From positions 124,001-188,000 of the forward strand of contig NZ_JANTYS010000005.1 in NCBI RefSeq assembly GCF_024808255.1: DNA of 64,000 nt, given 5' to 3'. Shown here piece after piece: positions 35,800 through 44,312 of this stretch. Position numbers and translations under genes: made by a program. The notes under the pieces were generated by a model. It saw only the letters and a program-made list of their open reading frames with translations. It made no database searches and was not told where the DNA came from. Numbering within the stretch: position 1 is the stretch's first letter; every line of letters starts with the position of its first letter. This DNA comes from Mucilaginibacter dorajii. GTDB taxonomy: Bacteria; Bacteroidota; Bacteroidia; Sphingobacteriales; Sphingobacteriaceae.

Positions 35800-36732
35800 T
35801 TATTTTTCTTTCCGGGTGTTAAAAATGTAGTAAATGCCACCATACATGGTGCGGGCCTGACCTACGTTCCTGCCTTTTAACACATAATTACCACCGGCGG
35901 TAAGCTCTAAACCCGCGATTTTTTGAAAGCTGTATTTAAAAATAACACCTGCCAGGGTTGAGTTCATTTTATTACTCGGAAATGGGTTATCATTTTTACG
36001 GATATCAAAACCGCCCAGCGTGGTAACCTTAGTTAAGGTAGCCTCGGCGTTAAATGCCAGACTCCTGAAACCGGCGCTTACCAAAAAGTTGGATACATTT
36101 GGCATTTCAACCTGGTTGGTGTAATGCATTTCGGTAGTGTAATAGGAATTTCTGTCGATAGTGATATTACTCCTGCGTACATATTGATAGGCACCGGCAA
36201 CAAAAAGCTGACTAACCTGGTAATTCACCAAACCACGTAAAGCAACATTTTTGCTGTGTAAACCTATTGATAAAGGTAAAAAGTCGGCTTCGTAATTACT
36301 GGCAGGTATCGATCCTGATAAAATAGCGTGAAAAGTTAATAGCCCCTTACCTACCTCCCCCTTAACGGCAAGCCATTTTGCATACGCGCTTATATCCTGT
36401 ATATTATGTTCGCCTCTTAAAGTTCCGGCGCTGGCGTTGGTGGTTACGTAAGGTAACGATACAGATAAGTTAATCCGGTTTGACAAGCCATATACAAAAC
36501 CAAGCATGTACGAGTTTGAACTTACGGTACCCAGGTTTGGCGCGTCGCGTTTAAAGGTGCCTTCCCAGTAATGATCCCATTGGCTGTGTGTATAAACACC
36601 GGCAGCGCAGACGTAGTTTTTGGGGATCATCAAAGCGTCTGCCTCGGTTTGGGCCTGCGCTAAATTTGATAAAATAAGGCAGCAAGCCATCACGATACAG
36701 CATCTGTAAAAATAGAGTAAAGAATGTTTCAT
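35800..36732 (-). CDS. Predicted outer-membrane beta-barrel protein
   Basis: A 310-residue exported protein. The signal peptide is MKHSLLYFYRCC to about LSNLAQAQ (residues 1-27). The mature part has long alternating strands (YGLSNRINLSVSLPYV, GLLTFHAILSGSIP, LFVAGAYQYVRRS, FLVSAGFRSLAFNAE) and ends YGGIYYIFNTRKEK. I recognise no family with certainty. The ATG at 36732 is chosen for the signal peptide; the open frame upstream adds 29 unlikely residues. It is the first gene of the four-gene unit, so the unit starts and ends with a barrel. Confidence 0.68.
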   Translation of the reverse strand: MKHSLLYFYRCCIVMACCLILSNLAQAQTEADALMIPKNYVCAAGVYTHSQWDHYWEGTFKRDAPNLGTVSSNSYMLGFVYGLSNRINLSVSLPYVTTNASAGTLRGEHNIQDISAYAKWLAVKGEVGKGLLTFHAILSGSIPASNYEADFLPLSIGLHSKNVALRGLVNYQVSQLFVAGAYQYVRRSNITIDRNSYYTTEMHYTNQVEMPNVSNFLVSAGFRSLAFNAEATLTKVTTLGGFDIRKNDNPFPSNKMNSTLAGVIFKYSFQKIAGLELTAGGNYVLKGRNVGQARTMYGGIYYIFNTRKEK

Positions 36733-36975
36733 TCGATCTAAGTAAGAAAAATCAACAATAAAAATTAATAATAAACAGGTTGATAAAGCATCATTTACGG
36801 CTATAAAGCCATAATACAAAGCTTGTTTTTAAAGGGAGTAGCATGAAATTACGTAATTGTTAACGGCAACTTCAACGCCGGGTTAAAGGCGTGGTAAGCT
36901 GCTTTGGCAATAATTAAATCAAACTGCACTTTTATTAATAAAGAACAATTCAACATCATAATTTGGTTGCTATAA

Positions 36976-37527
36976 TTAGCAGGTAAAATTTGGCGGTTTG
37001 CCGGGTGATTCAACGTAGGGATTGTGGAGATGGTAGATTATAGGGCTTGTTTCAGCTTTTAATAACGTTGAAAACGGCGTAAACTGGTAATTAAGCACAG
37101 TAAAGTTATAGTCGTTACCTATGTTTACTTTTTTAAGCGAAGAATCGTGCCCTTTTTTACTCAAAGGCACGTCATTTAGTTCCTTGGCTATGACCAGGCC
37201 AGCGGTAACCAGCCGGGTTTTAACGCTATTGGCAATACAAATGAACGACATGGTATCGGGCGTCATTTTGTAACGCAGGTAATTGTAATAAACGCCTTTT
37301 AGTTGCAACTGCCCGTTAAGCCTTACATAGTTTTTCCAGGGATGGATACCGGGCATGTGAACAGGCACCTTGATTTCAACAAGCTTGGTAGCGTCGATCT
37401 TGTTTTCATAGATCTGCTTCACAATTTGCACATCCGATTGGTTGATCAGATACTGAAATACAAATTGGTATCCGCCCAAATTGAACAGATGCACATTTAA
37501 TAACAGCATGGCGATAAACCTTTTCAC
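36976..37527 (-). CDS. Hypothetical exported protein
   Basis: A 183-residue protein. The N-terminal MKRFIAMLLLNVHLFNLGGY looks like a signal or anchor. It then reads QFVFQYLINQSDVQIVKQIYENK, shown only in part, followed by a polar region with KVPVHMPGIHPW and NFTVLNYQFTPFS. I recognise no domain with a known function, though proteins with this opening occur singly in Bacteroidota. It is separated from the barrel operon by 243 bases and from the sulfur genes by a repeat cluster. Codon use is like its neighbours. Confidence 0.6.
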   Translation of the reverse strand: MKRFIAMLLLNVHLFNLGGYQFVFQYLINQSDVQIVKQIYENKIDATKLVEIKVPVHMPGIHPWKNYVRLNGQLQLKGVYYNYLRYKMTPDTMSFICIANSVKTRLVTAGLVIAKELNDVPLSKKGHDSSLKKVNIGNDYNFTVLNYQFTPFSTLLKAETSPIIYHLHNPYVESPGKPPNFTC

Positions 37528-37617
37528 TTAATTGGATATGTATTAGGACATATAATTACTGGTAAATATATTGTTACAATAACACTTAAACAAATAAAAA
37601 TTAAAATTGTATGGCAC

Positions 37618-37951
37618 AAGTACACCATGTCATTGCGAAGAACGAAATCCGCGGACTGTGAAGGGGGAAATGACAAAGCGACGCTAAAGCTAATGTCATG
37701 GGTAACTTGTTTCAGCACCCCACTCGCTAAGTATACATCATGCGGGTTACCTGTCCTGTGGGGTCCCGAAATAAGTTCGGGATGACTTCCGTTTTACAAC
37801 TTGTCATGGGTAGCCTGTCGAAGGCCTCTGCACGCGCCCTTCGACAGGCTCTGGGTGACAAGCCTTACGAATCCAACACGTCAGGGGCAGGTACGAAGCA
37901 ATCGCCCGCTAAACAGGGTGGATCTGCATAGTTCGCGATTGCTTCGTACCT
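37618..37951. repeat. Cluster of at least three palindromic intergenic repeats
   Basis: The gap 37528-38113 holds no convincing gene. Perfect arms occur at 37812-37824 with 37838-37850 (AGCCTGTCGAAGG) and at 37889-37905 with 37935-37951 (AGGTACGAAGCAATCGC). A third, looser pair joins GTTTCAGCACCCCAC near 37710 with GTGGGGTCCCGAAAT near 37758, followed by TCCCGAAATAAGTTCGGGA. The left part carries GTCATTGCGAAGAACGAAATC. These are mosaic repeats of the kind that accumulate between Bacteroidota genes. Confidence 0.75.
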
Positions 37952-38113
37952 CGCAATGCCGTAGCTTTATATTGTTACTCCATATTGTTACTCCGTCCTC
38001 ACAATCCACTATTTATAAACTCAGCAATGCCGGTTCTTCTTTATACTATAATATTTCCGCGAAACCGTTTTTAAACAACTTCTAAGTATATTCGTTGTAT
38101 CAAAAATCTTAAT

Positions 38114-38674
38114 ATGGAGTTTTTAAAACAACCCTGGCCATGGTACGTCGCGGGGCCTTTGATTGGTCTTGTGGTGCCTGCCCTGCTGTTACTTGGCAAT
38201 AAAACCTTTGGTATCTCATCGTCTTTGAGGCATATCTGCGCGGCTTGTTTGCCTGCCAATATTGCCTTTTTTAAATACGACTGGAAAAAAGAAAGCTGGA
38301 ACCTGTTTTTTGCTGCCGGCATTATTATAGGCGGATTTATCGCCACACAACTTTTATCGGGCAACCAAACAGTAAATATCAACCCGCAAACAACCGCTTT
38401 ACTTAAACAGGAAGGCATAAAGCGTTTTGACGGCTTGTTACCCCAGGATATTTTCAGCTTTGATCAGCTGCTAACCTTACGCGGTTTTATATTTATAGTT
38501 GTGGGTGGTTTTATGGTTGGTTTTGGCATCAGGTACGCGGGTGGCTGCACGTCTGGCCATGCCATTATGGGCATCTCCAGCCTGCAATGGCCATCGTTAG
38601 TAGCTACCTGCTGCTTTATGATAGGCGGCTTTGCAATGACCTGGTTTATTTTACCTTACCTCATCAGTTTATAG
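38114..38674 (+). CDS. YeeE/YedE family sulfur transporter, first half
   Basis: A 186-residue membrane protein with about four or five hydrophobic segments. [15 protein letters not shown] near residue 145 is the cysteine-containing YeeE motif that passes thiosulfate or another sulfur species through the membrane. The protein is half the size of one-piece E. coli YeeE; the other half is encoded one base downstream (38676). The C-terminal FILPYLISL closes the last helix. A TlpA thioredoxin follows. Thiosulfate is the substrate of characterised YeeE proteins; here it is inferred. Confidence 0.87.
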   Translation: MEFLKQPWPWYVAGPLIGLVVPALLLLGNKTFGISSSLRHICAACLPANIAFFKYDWKKESWNLFFAAGIIIGGFIATQLLSGNQTVNINPQTTALLKQEGIKRFDGLLPQDIFSFDQLLTLRGFIFIVVGGFMVGFGIRYAGGCTSGHAIMGISSLQWPSLVATCCFMIGGFAMTWFILPYLISL

Positions 38675-38675
38675 C

Positions 38676-39086
38676 ATGAAAAACATCAAATACCTTTTTA
38701 TAGGGCTGCTGTTCGGCTTAGTGTTAGTGAAATCGCAGGTAGTTTCGTGGTTCAGGATCCAGGAGATGTTCAGGCTGCAGGCTTTTCATATGTATGGCAT
38801 TATCGGCAGTGCCATTGTTGTAGGCATGATCTCTATTTTGATCATCAAAAAATTCAATATCAAAACCATTCATGGCGAGACAGTCATCATCCCAACAAAA
38901 AAATTCAACTGGGGCAATGTTTACGGTGGCCTGATATTTGGCTTGGGCTGGGCAATTACCGGTGCCTGCCCCGGACCGCTATTTGCACAAATAGGCAGCG
39001 GCTTTTTAGTAATATCGGTTACTTTGCTAAGCGCTATTGCGGGCACCTGGGTTTATGGTTTATTGCGTGATAAACTGCCATACTAA
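38676..39086 (+). CDS. YeeE/YedE family protein, second half (DUF6691 type)
   Basis: A 136-residue membrane protein. ITGACPGPLFAQIGSGF holds the second conserved cysteine motif of the YeeE fold. The start follows the preceding stop by one base (TAGCATG), so the two are coupled. Together they should form a two-subunit equivalent of the single-chain YeeE channel. The length matches DUF6691 proteins. Confidence 0.86.
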   Translation: MKNIKYLFIGLLFGLVLVKSQVVSWFRIQEMFRLQAFHMYGIIGSAIVVGMISILIIKKFNIKTIHGETVIIPTKKFNWGNVYGGLIFGLGWAITGACPGPLFAQIGSGFLVISVTLLSAIAGTWVYGLLRDKLPY

Positions 39087-39112
39087 CCGGTCAATTACAT
39101 TATATTAGTGAT

Positions 39113-39700
39113 ATGATACAACGGAAGCATTTTAGTTTTTCAAATATAGGCCTGGCCATCATAGTAGCTTTAACCATACTAACCATGGCAAGCCCCGTTG
39201 CCAAAGGTTACCTCATACGCGGTTTAATGGCTATAGGTTCATACAAGCCCGATGTTACAGGCTATGCCAATCATCATAAAACATATACCAACCTGCCCAA
39301 CTATAGCTACAGGGATACCAGCGGTAATACCGTTTCCTTATCAGACTTAAAAAACAAAGTGGTGTTTGTGAATTACTGGGCAACCTGGTGCCCGCCCTGT
39401 CTGGCCGAAATGCCATCAATCAATAAACTCCGGCAAAAATTCAGGAATAACCCGCAAGTTGTTTTTGTAATGGTTGACGTAGACGACGATTTTGCCAAAT
39501 CAAAGGCCTTTCTCAAAAAGAATGATTATGATTTACCCTTATATAACTCAGTGAGCACATTCCCGGATGCGTTGTTGGATGGTAGTATTCCTACCACGCT
39601 GGTATTTGGTAAAGATGGCAGCCTAAAATACAAACATACCGGCCCTACCAATTATAATGACGAATCATTTGAGGAATATTTGAAAGGCCAGGCGAAATAA
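39113..39700 (+). CDS. TlpA-like membrane-anchored thioredoxin
   Basis: A 195-residue protein. An N-terminal hydrophobic segment (residues 11-30) anchors it, then a TlpA/ResA thioredoxin domain carries the active site WATWCPPC (Cys93, Cys96) and SIPTTLVFG with the cis-proline loop. It lies 26 bases after the YeeE pair and probably handles disulfide or persulfide chemistry linked to sulfur import (inference). A role in cytochrome maturation is the alternative. Confidence 0.88.
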   Translation: MIQRKHFSFSNIGLAIIVALTILTMASPVAKGYLIRGLMAIGSYKPDVTGYANHHKTYTNLPNYSYRDTSGNTVSLSDLKNKVVFVNYWATWCPPCLAEMPSINKLRQKFRNNPQVVFVMVDVDDDFAKSKAFLKKNDYDLPLYNSVSTFPDALLDGSIPTTLVFGKDGSLKYKHTGPTNYNDESFEEYLKGQAK

Positions 39701-39769
39701 TTAAAGCTTTTAGAATAGTAAATAATCGTTTCAGGATGAAACTTACGAAACAACAGAATTAACTAAAAA

Positions 39770-40135
39770 TTAAGCCGCGTGCTTTAGGTGATGGGCCACT
39801 ACACGTATTAATTCGGTTAATTCAAACGGTTTGCTTAACCATGCATCTGCACCGCAGGCTTTTGCAATATCTGCGATATCGGCATAGCCCGATATCATAA
39901 TAACCGGGATATGGCTGGTAAGCGGATGCTTTTTTATAGTGGCACAAAGTTCGCTGCCAAATCCATCTTTAAGCTTATTATCAACCAATACCATATCGGG
40001 CATATGCAAAATAACCCCTTTAATTGAGTTTTTATCAAAAGAAGCTACGGCAGTGTAACCCTCGCCCTGTAAGATCATCTGTATAGCTTCAGACAGATCT
40101 ACATCGTCTTCAACAACAAATATTTTTTTGCTCAT
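39770..40135 (-). CDS. Single-domain response regulator
   Basis: A 121-residue CheY-like receiver with no output domain. The acidic pair Asp10-Asp11, phospho-acceptor Asp52 (LVDNKLKDG) and Lys102 (LSKPFELTE) are intact. No histidine kinase is encoded nearby, so its partner is elsewhere. It converges with the TlpA gene and diverges from glgX. Confidence 0.9.
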   Translation of the reverse strand: MSKKIFVVEDDVDLSEAIQMILQGEGYTAVASFDKNSIKGVILHMPDMVLVDNKLKDGFGSELCATIKKHPLTSHIPVIMISGYADIADIAKACGADAWLSKPFELTELIRVVAHHLKHAA

Positions 40136-40351
40136 TATTAGGTAGTATTATTAATACAAAGCTACATAGATATTCATAACAATCAATTATAAATTAAGCT
40201 ATTTAAAGATAAAGTAACCTGTATGGCGTTTGTCTTTTACGTTCAGGATAGTCAACAATGTTTAAAACAAAAAGTTGGGGGCGCTCAAACAAAATTCATA
40301 CGATTTTCATTAAAAAGGGGACAAAACAATGTTTGACCATTACTGATCATT

Positions 40352-42499
40352 ATGAAAATAACAACATACCCCGGCAAATCATTCCCGCTTGGCGCAACGT
40401 GGGATGGCAAGGGCGTTAATTTTACATTATATTCCGAGAACGCTACCGGCGTTGAGCTTTGCCTTTTTAATAACCACGAAGATGAAATTGAATCGCAAAG
40501 AATAAACATCACCGAATACTCCGAACTGATCTGGCATATTTACATTCCCGGTTTAAAACCAGGTCAGCTATACGGCTACCGTGTAAGCGGCCCCTATGAG
40601 CCCGAGAACGGGCATCGTTTTAATCCCAATAAATTATTGTTAGATCCTTATGCCAAGGCTATATCGGGCGTTATTAACTGGGACGACTCCTTATTTGGCT
40701 ATGAAATTGGTAACCAGGATAATGACCTCAGCTTTAGCGAAAGTGATAATGCGGCCTTTGTACCCAAATCGGTAGTAGTTGACCATAACTTTGATTGGGA
40801 AGGTGATACAGCCCCATGTATCGAATACTACAACTCAGTAATTTACGAAGCCCACGTTAAAGGTTTTACTAAGATGCATCCCGAGATCCCCGAAGAGATC
40901 AGGGGTACCTACGCGGCCATTGGTCACCCGGTTACTATTAAGTATTTAAAAGAACTTGGCATAACCGCCATTGAGTTAATGCCGATACACCATTTTTTGA
41001 ACGACCGGCATTTGATAGATAAAGGTTTAACCAATTACTGGGGTTATAACACCATTGGCTTTTTTGCGCCGGATGCCCGGTATTCATCGAGCGGAGCGCT
41101 TGGCGGCCAGGTAACCGAGTTTAAAACCATGGTTAAAGAGCTGCATAAAGCCGGTATTGAGGTGATATTGGATGTGGTTTATAATCATACCGGCGAAGGC
41201 AGCGAGATGGGGCCTACCCTATCCTTCCGCGGTATTGATAATTGCTGCTACTATCGGCTAACGGAAGATAACCGCTATTATATGGATTATACAGGCACGG
41301 GTAACACACTTAATGCCAACCTGCCCAACGTATTACGCCTGATGATGGATAGTCTGCGCTACTGGATACTGGATATGCATGTTGATGGCTTCCGGTTTGA
41401 TTTGGCGGCCACCCTTGCCCGCGAATTGCATGAGGTAAACCGCCTGAGCGCATTTTTCGATATCATTCACCAGGATCCCTGCATTTCGCAGGTTAAGCTG
41501 ATTGCCGAACCATGGGATATTGGCGAAGGTGGCTACCAGGTTGGCAAATTCCCCGCGGGATGGGCCGAATGGAATGGTAAATACCGCGATAGTATCCGCG
41601 ACTTTTGGAGCGGCACCGAAAGCTCATTGGCCGAGTTTGGCGACAGGATTACGGGAAGTTCTGATCTTTACAAATCATACCGCCGGCCAACCGCCAGCAT
41701 AAATTTTGTAACCGCCCATGATGGCTTTACGCTTAACGACCTGGTAAGTTATAACGAAAAGCACAACGACGCCAACGGCGAGGATAATAACGATGGTGAA
41801 AGCCATAACCGTTCCTGGAACTGCGGCGTTGAAGGCCCCACCAATGACCCGGCCATTAATGAGCTGCGCGAAAAACAAAAAAAGAATTTTTTAACCACGC
41901 TGTTCCTTTCGCAAGGTGTACCCATGCTGGTAGCCGGCGATGAAATGAGCCGCACCCAAAAAGGCAACAACAACTCTTATTGCCAGGATAACGAGATCTC
42001 CTGGGTCAACTGGAAGACGATGGATAAGGAACTAACGGACTTTACCGGTAAACTCATCAAGCTAAGAAAAGAACATGCCGCGTTTTCACGCAAAAGCTGG
42101 TTTAAGGGCGAAGCCGATAAAAAGAGCGGCGTTGCAGATATTGCCTGGTTTTTGCCCGATGGATCTGAAATGAGCGAGGACAACTGGAACCACGATTTTG
42201 CCAAGTCGGTAGCGGTGTTTTTGAACGGATTAGGCCTGCACAGTGTGAACGCGGAAGGTGAAAAAGTTGTGGACGATAATTTCTATGTGATTTTCAACGC
42301 GCATAGCGAAGCCTTAAGCTATAAACTACCCGCCACCGAATATTCGGAAGATTGGGAACTGATCATCGACACCAATAAGAAGCAATTTGACGACGTACAA
42401 GGAACCTTCAAGGCAGAGGAAACCATACAGGTAGAGGCAAGATCGGTTATATTACTAAAACACGAGTTGATCCATAATGGCGAAACAAAACATCATTAA
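40352..42499 (+). CDS. glgX: Glycogen debranching enzyme GlgX
   Basis: A 715-residue GH13 enzyme with an N-terminal CBM48-like domain (FPLGATWDGKGVNFTLYSEN). The catalytic nucleophile is Asp350 in VDGFRFDLA; IAEPWDIGEGGYQ gives the acid Glu and FVTAHDGFTLNDLV the third acidic residue. It removes alpha-1,6 branches from glycogen. It overlaps treZ by 23 bases, so its products may pass directly to the trehalose enzymes. The start MKITTYPGKSFPLG matches the family. Confidence 0.95.
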   Translation: MKITTYPGKSFPLGATWDGKGVNFTLYSENATGVELCLFNNHEDEIESQRINITEYSELIWHIYIPGLKPGQLYGYRVSGPYEPENGHRFNPNKLLLDPYAKAISGVINWDDSLFGYEIGNQDNDLSFSESDNAAFVPKSVVVDHNFDWEGDTAPCIEYYNSVIYEAHVKGFTKMHPEIPEEIRGTYAAIGHPVTIKYLKELGITAIELMPIHHFLNDRHLIDKGLTNYWGYNTIGFFAPDARYSSSGALGGQVTEFKTMVKELHKAGIEVILDVVYNHTGEGSEMGPTLSFRGIDNCCYYRLTEDNRYYMDYTGTGNTLNANLPNVLRLMMDSLRYWILDMHVDGFRFDLAATLARELHEVNRLSAFFDIIHQDPCISQVKLIAEPWDIGEGGYQVGKFPAGWAEWNGKYRDSIRDFWSGTESSLAEFGDRITGSSDLYKSYRRPTASINFVTAHDGFTLNDLVSYNEKHNDANGEDNNDGESHNRSWNCGVEGPTNDPAINELREKQKKNFLTTLFLSQGVPMLVAGDEMSRTQKGNNNSYCQDNEISWVNWKTMDKELTDFTGKLIKLRKEHAAFSRKSWFKGEADKKSGVADIAWFLPDGSEMSEDNWNHDFAKSVAVFLNGLGLHSVNAEGEKVVDDNFYVIFNAHSEALSYKLPATEYSEDWELIIDTNKKQFDDVQGTFKAEETIQVEARSVILLKHELIHNGETKHH

Positions 42500-44312
42500 C
42501 AGAACTATAGGTGTAAATTTTAATAATCTGGGCCTGGCAGATGTATTGGTTTGGGCACCATTTACTGATAAAGTTTTGCTGAAGCTTGCGGATGAAGAGT
42601 TAGCCATAATCAAACAAGAACATGGTTACTTTTCGCTTACAACTAACAAGCTTAAACCCGGCGATCAATATCAGTTTGTAGTGAATGGCAAATCATTACC
42701 AGATCCGGCTTCACTGTTGCAACCCGGGGGAGTTCATGGCCCGTCAGCTGCGTTTGATCTGAAAGCTTTTGCCTGGACGGATGCCGACTGGCAAAACATT
42801 CCCCTATCCAACTACATCTTTTACGAGTTGCATAGCGGCACATTCTCTGCCGATGGTACATTCAAGGGTATCGAGGATAAACTGGACTACCTGGTTGATT
42901 TGGGGATAACCGCTATCGAGATCATGCCGGTTTCGCAGTTTCCTGGCAGCCGCAACTGGGGATACGATGGTGTTTTTCCTTTCGCGGTGCAAAATAGCTA
43001 CGGCGGCCCTGCAGCATTGCAACATTTGGTTAATGCATGTCACCAAAGGGGTTTGGCGGTAGTGTTGGATGTGGTTTACAATCACCTTGGCCCCGAGGGC
43101 AATTACTTTGGGCAGTACGGTCATTATTTTACCGACAAATATCATACGCCCTGGGGCAGCGCTATTAATTTTGATGACGCAGGTTGCGACGAGGTTAGGC
43201 GATATTTTATTGAGAATGTGTTGATGTGGTTCCGCGATTTTCATGTGGATGCATTACGGATGGACGCGGTACACGCCATCAGGGATTTTAGTCCGAACCA
43301 TATTTTAAGGGAGATTAACCAGCACGTGGCCAAACTGACTCAGGAAACCGGCAGAACCCATTATGTAATTGCCGAATGCGACCTGAATGATACCCGCTAC
43401 ATTAATCCATTACAAAAAGATGGCTACGGTTTTGACGGCCAGTGGATTGATGAATTTCATCATGCCCTGCGAGTTACTGCAGGCGGCGAACGCAACGGTT
43501 ATTACAGCGACTTTAATGGCATTGCCGACTTGGCCGAAGCCTACCAAAATGGATATGTTTATCACGGGCAATACTCCAATCAAAGGCAAAAAACGTTTGG
43601 CACCACAACCGAAGGGATCAATGGACGGCAATTTGTAGTGTTCTCGCAAAACCACGACCAGGTGGGCAACCGCATGTTGGGCGAGCGCTCAAGCCGGCTT
43701 TTTAGCTTTGAAATGCAGAAACTGATGACCGGCGCGGTAATGATCAGTCCCTTTTTACCCATGTTATTTATGGGTGAGGAATGGAGTGAACCCAATCCTT
43801 TCCAGTTTTTTGTAAGCCATAGTCAGGAGGAACTGATTGAAGCCGTAAGAAAAGGCCGCAAAGCCGAATTTGCCGATTTTCATGCAGAGGGTAAAGCACC
43901 AGATCCACAAGATCAATCAACCTTTGAAAACTCCAAAATAAGTTGGGGTTTATTGGATAAAGGACAACACAAAGTGATGCGTGAGTATTACAAAAACCTC
44001 ATCAGGCTCAGAAAAAGCCAACCGGCATTCAAAAATACAAATCGCGAAAATATGAGCGTGTTGGTCAATGAAGCAAGTAATACCCTCACCATTCAACGTT
44101 GGACAGATGATCAGCAAGTGATTTGCCTGTTAAATTTCTCTAACCATGAACAACAGGTAAATATCCCCGCAGGGATAAACCAATGGCAAAAACTACTGGA
44201 TAGCGCCGACCCAAAATGGAACGGGCCGGCAGTAGCTGCAGAATTTATAAGTTCAGGCATTGCCGCCGTATCGCCCCAAGCCATCCTCATCTACACCCAA
44301 CACCATGCATAA
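42477..44312 (+). CDS. treZ: Malto-oligosyltrehalose trehalohydrolase
   Basis: A 611-residue GH13 enzyme. An N-terminal beta domain is followed by the barrel with FYELHSGTFS, RNWGYDGVFPFAVQNSYGG and the nucleophile Asp263 in VDALRMDAVHAIRD. FSQNHDQVGNR carries the third acidic residue. It releases trehalose from maltooligosyl-trehalose. It starts inside the glgX end (23-base overlap) and overlaps treY by eight bases. Confidence 0.95.
   Translation: MAKQNIINRTIGVNFNNLGLADVLVWAPFTDKVLLKLADEELAIIKQEHGYFSLTTNKLKPGDQYQFVVNGKSLPDPASLLQPGGVHGPSAAFDLKAFAWTDADWQNIPLSNYIFYELHSGTFSADGTFKGIEDKLDYLVDLGITAIEIMPVSQFPGSRNWGYDGVFPFAVQNSYGGPAALQHLVNACHQRGLAVVLDVVYNHLGPEGNYFGQYGHYFTDKYHTPWGSAINFDDAGCDEVRRYFIENVLMWFRDFHVDALRMDAVHAIRDFSPNHILREINQHVAKLTQETGRTHYVIAECDLNDTRYINPLQKDGYGFDGQWIDEFHHALRVTAGGERNGYYSDFNGIADLAEAYQNGYVYHGQYSNQRQKTFGTTTEGINGRQFVVFSQNHDQVGNRMLGERSSRLFSFEMQKLMTGAVMISPFLPMLFMGEEWSEPNPFQFFVSHSQEELIEAVRKGRKAEFADFHAEGKAPDPQDQSTFENSKISWGLLDKGQHKVMREYYKNLIRLRKSQPAFKNTNRENMSVLVNEASNTLTIQRWTDDQQVICLLNFSNHEQQVNIPAGINQWQKLLDSADPKWNGPAVAAEFISSGIAAVSPQAILIYTQHHA

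Noticed and set aside
37524..37718. 64-codon hydrophobic frame overlapping the start of the hypothetical gene
   Set aside because: Half of it is read through the repeat cluster and it has no recognisable motif.
37740..38085. Two overlapping plus-strand frames in the repeat cluster
   Set aside because: They are translations of palindromic repeats with no protein-like character.
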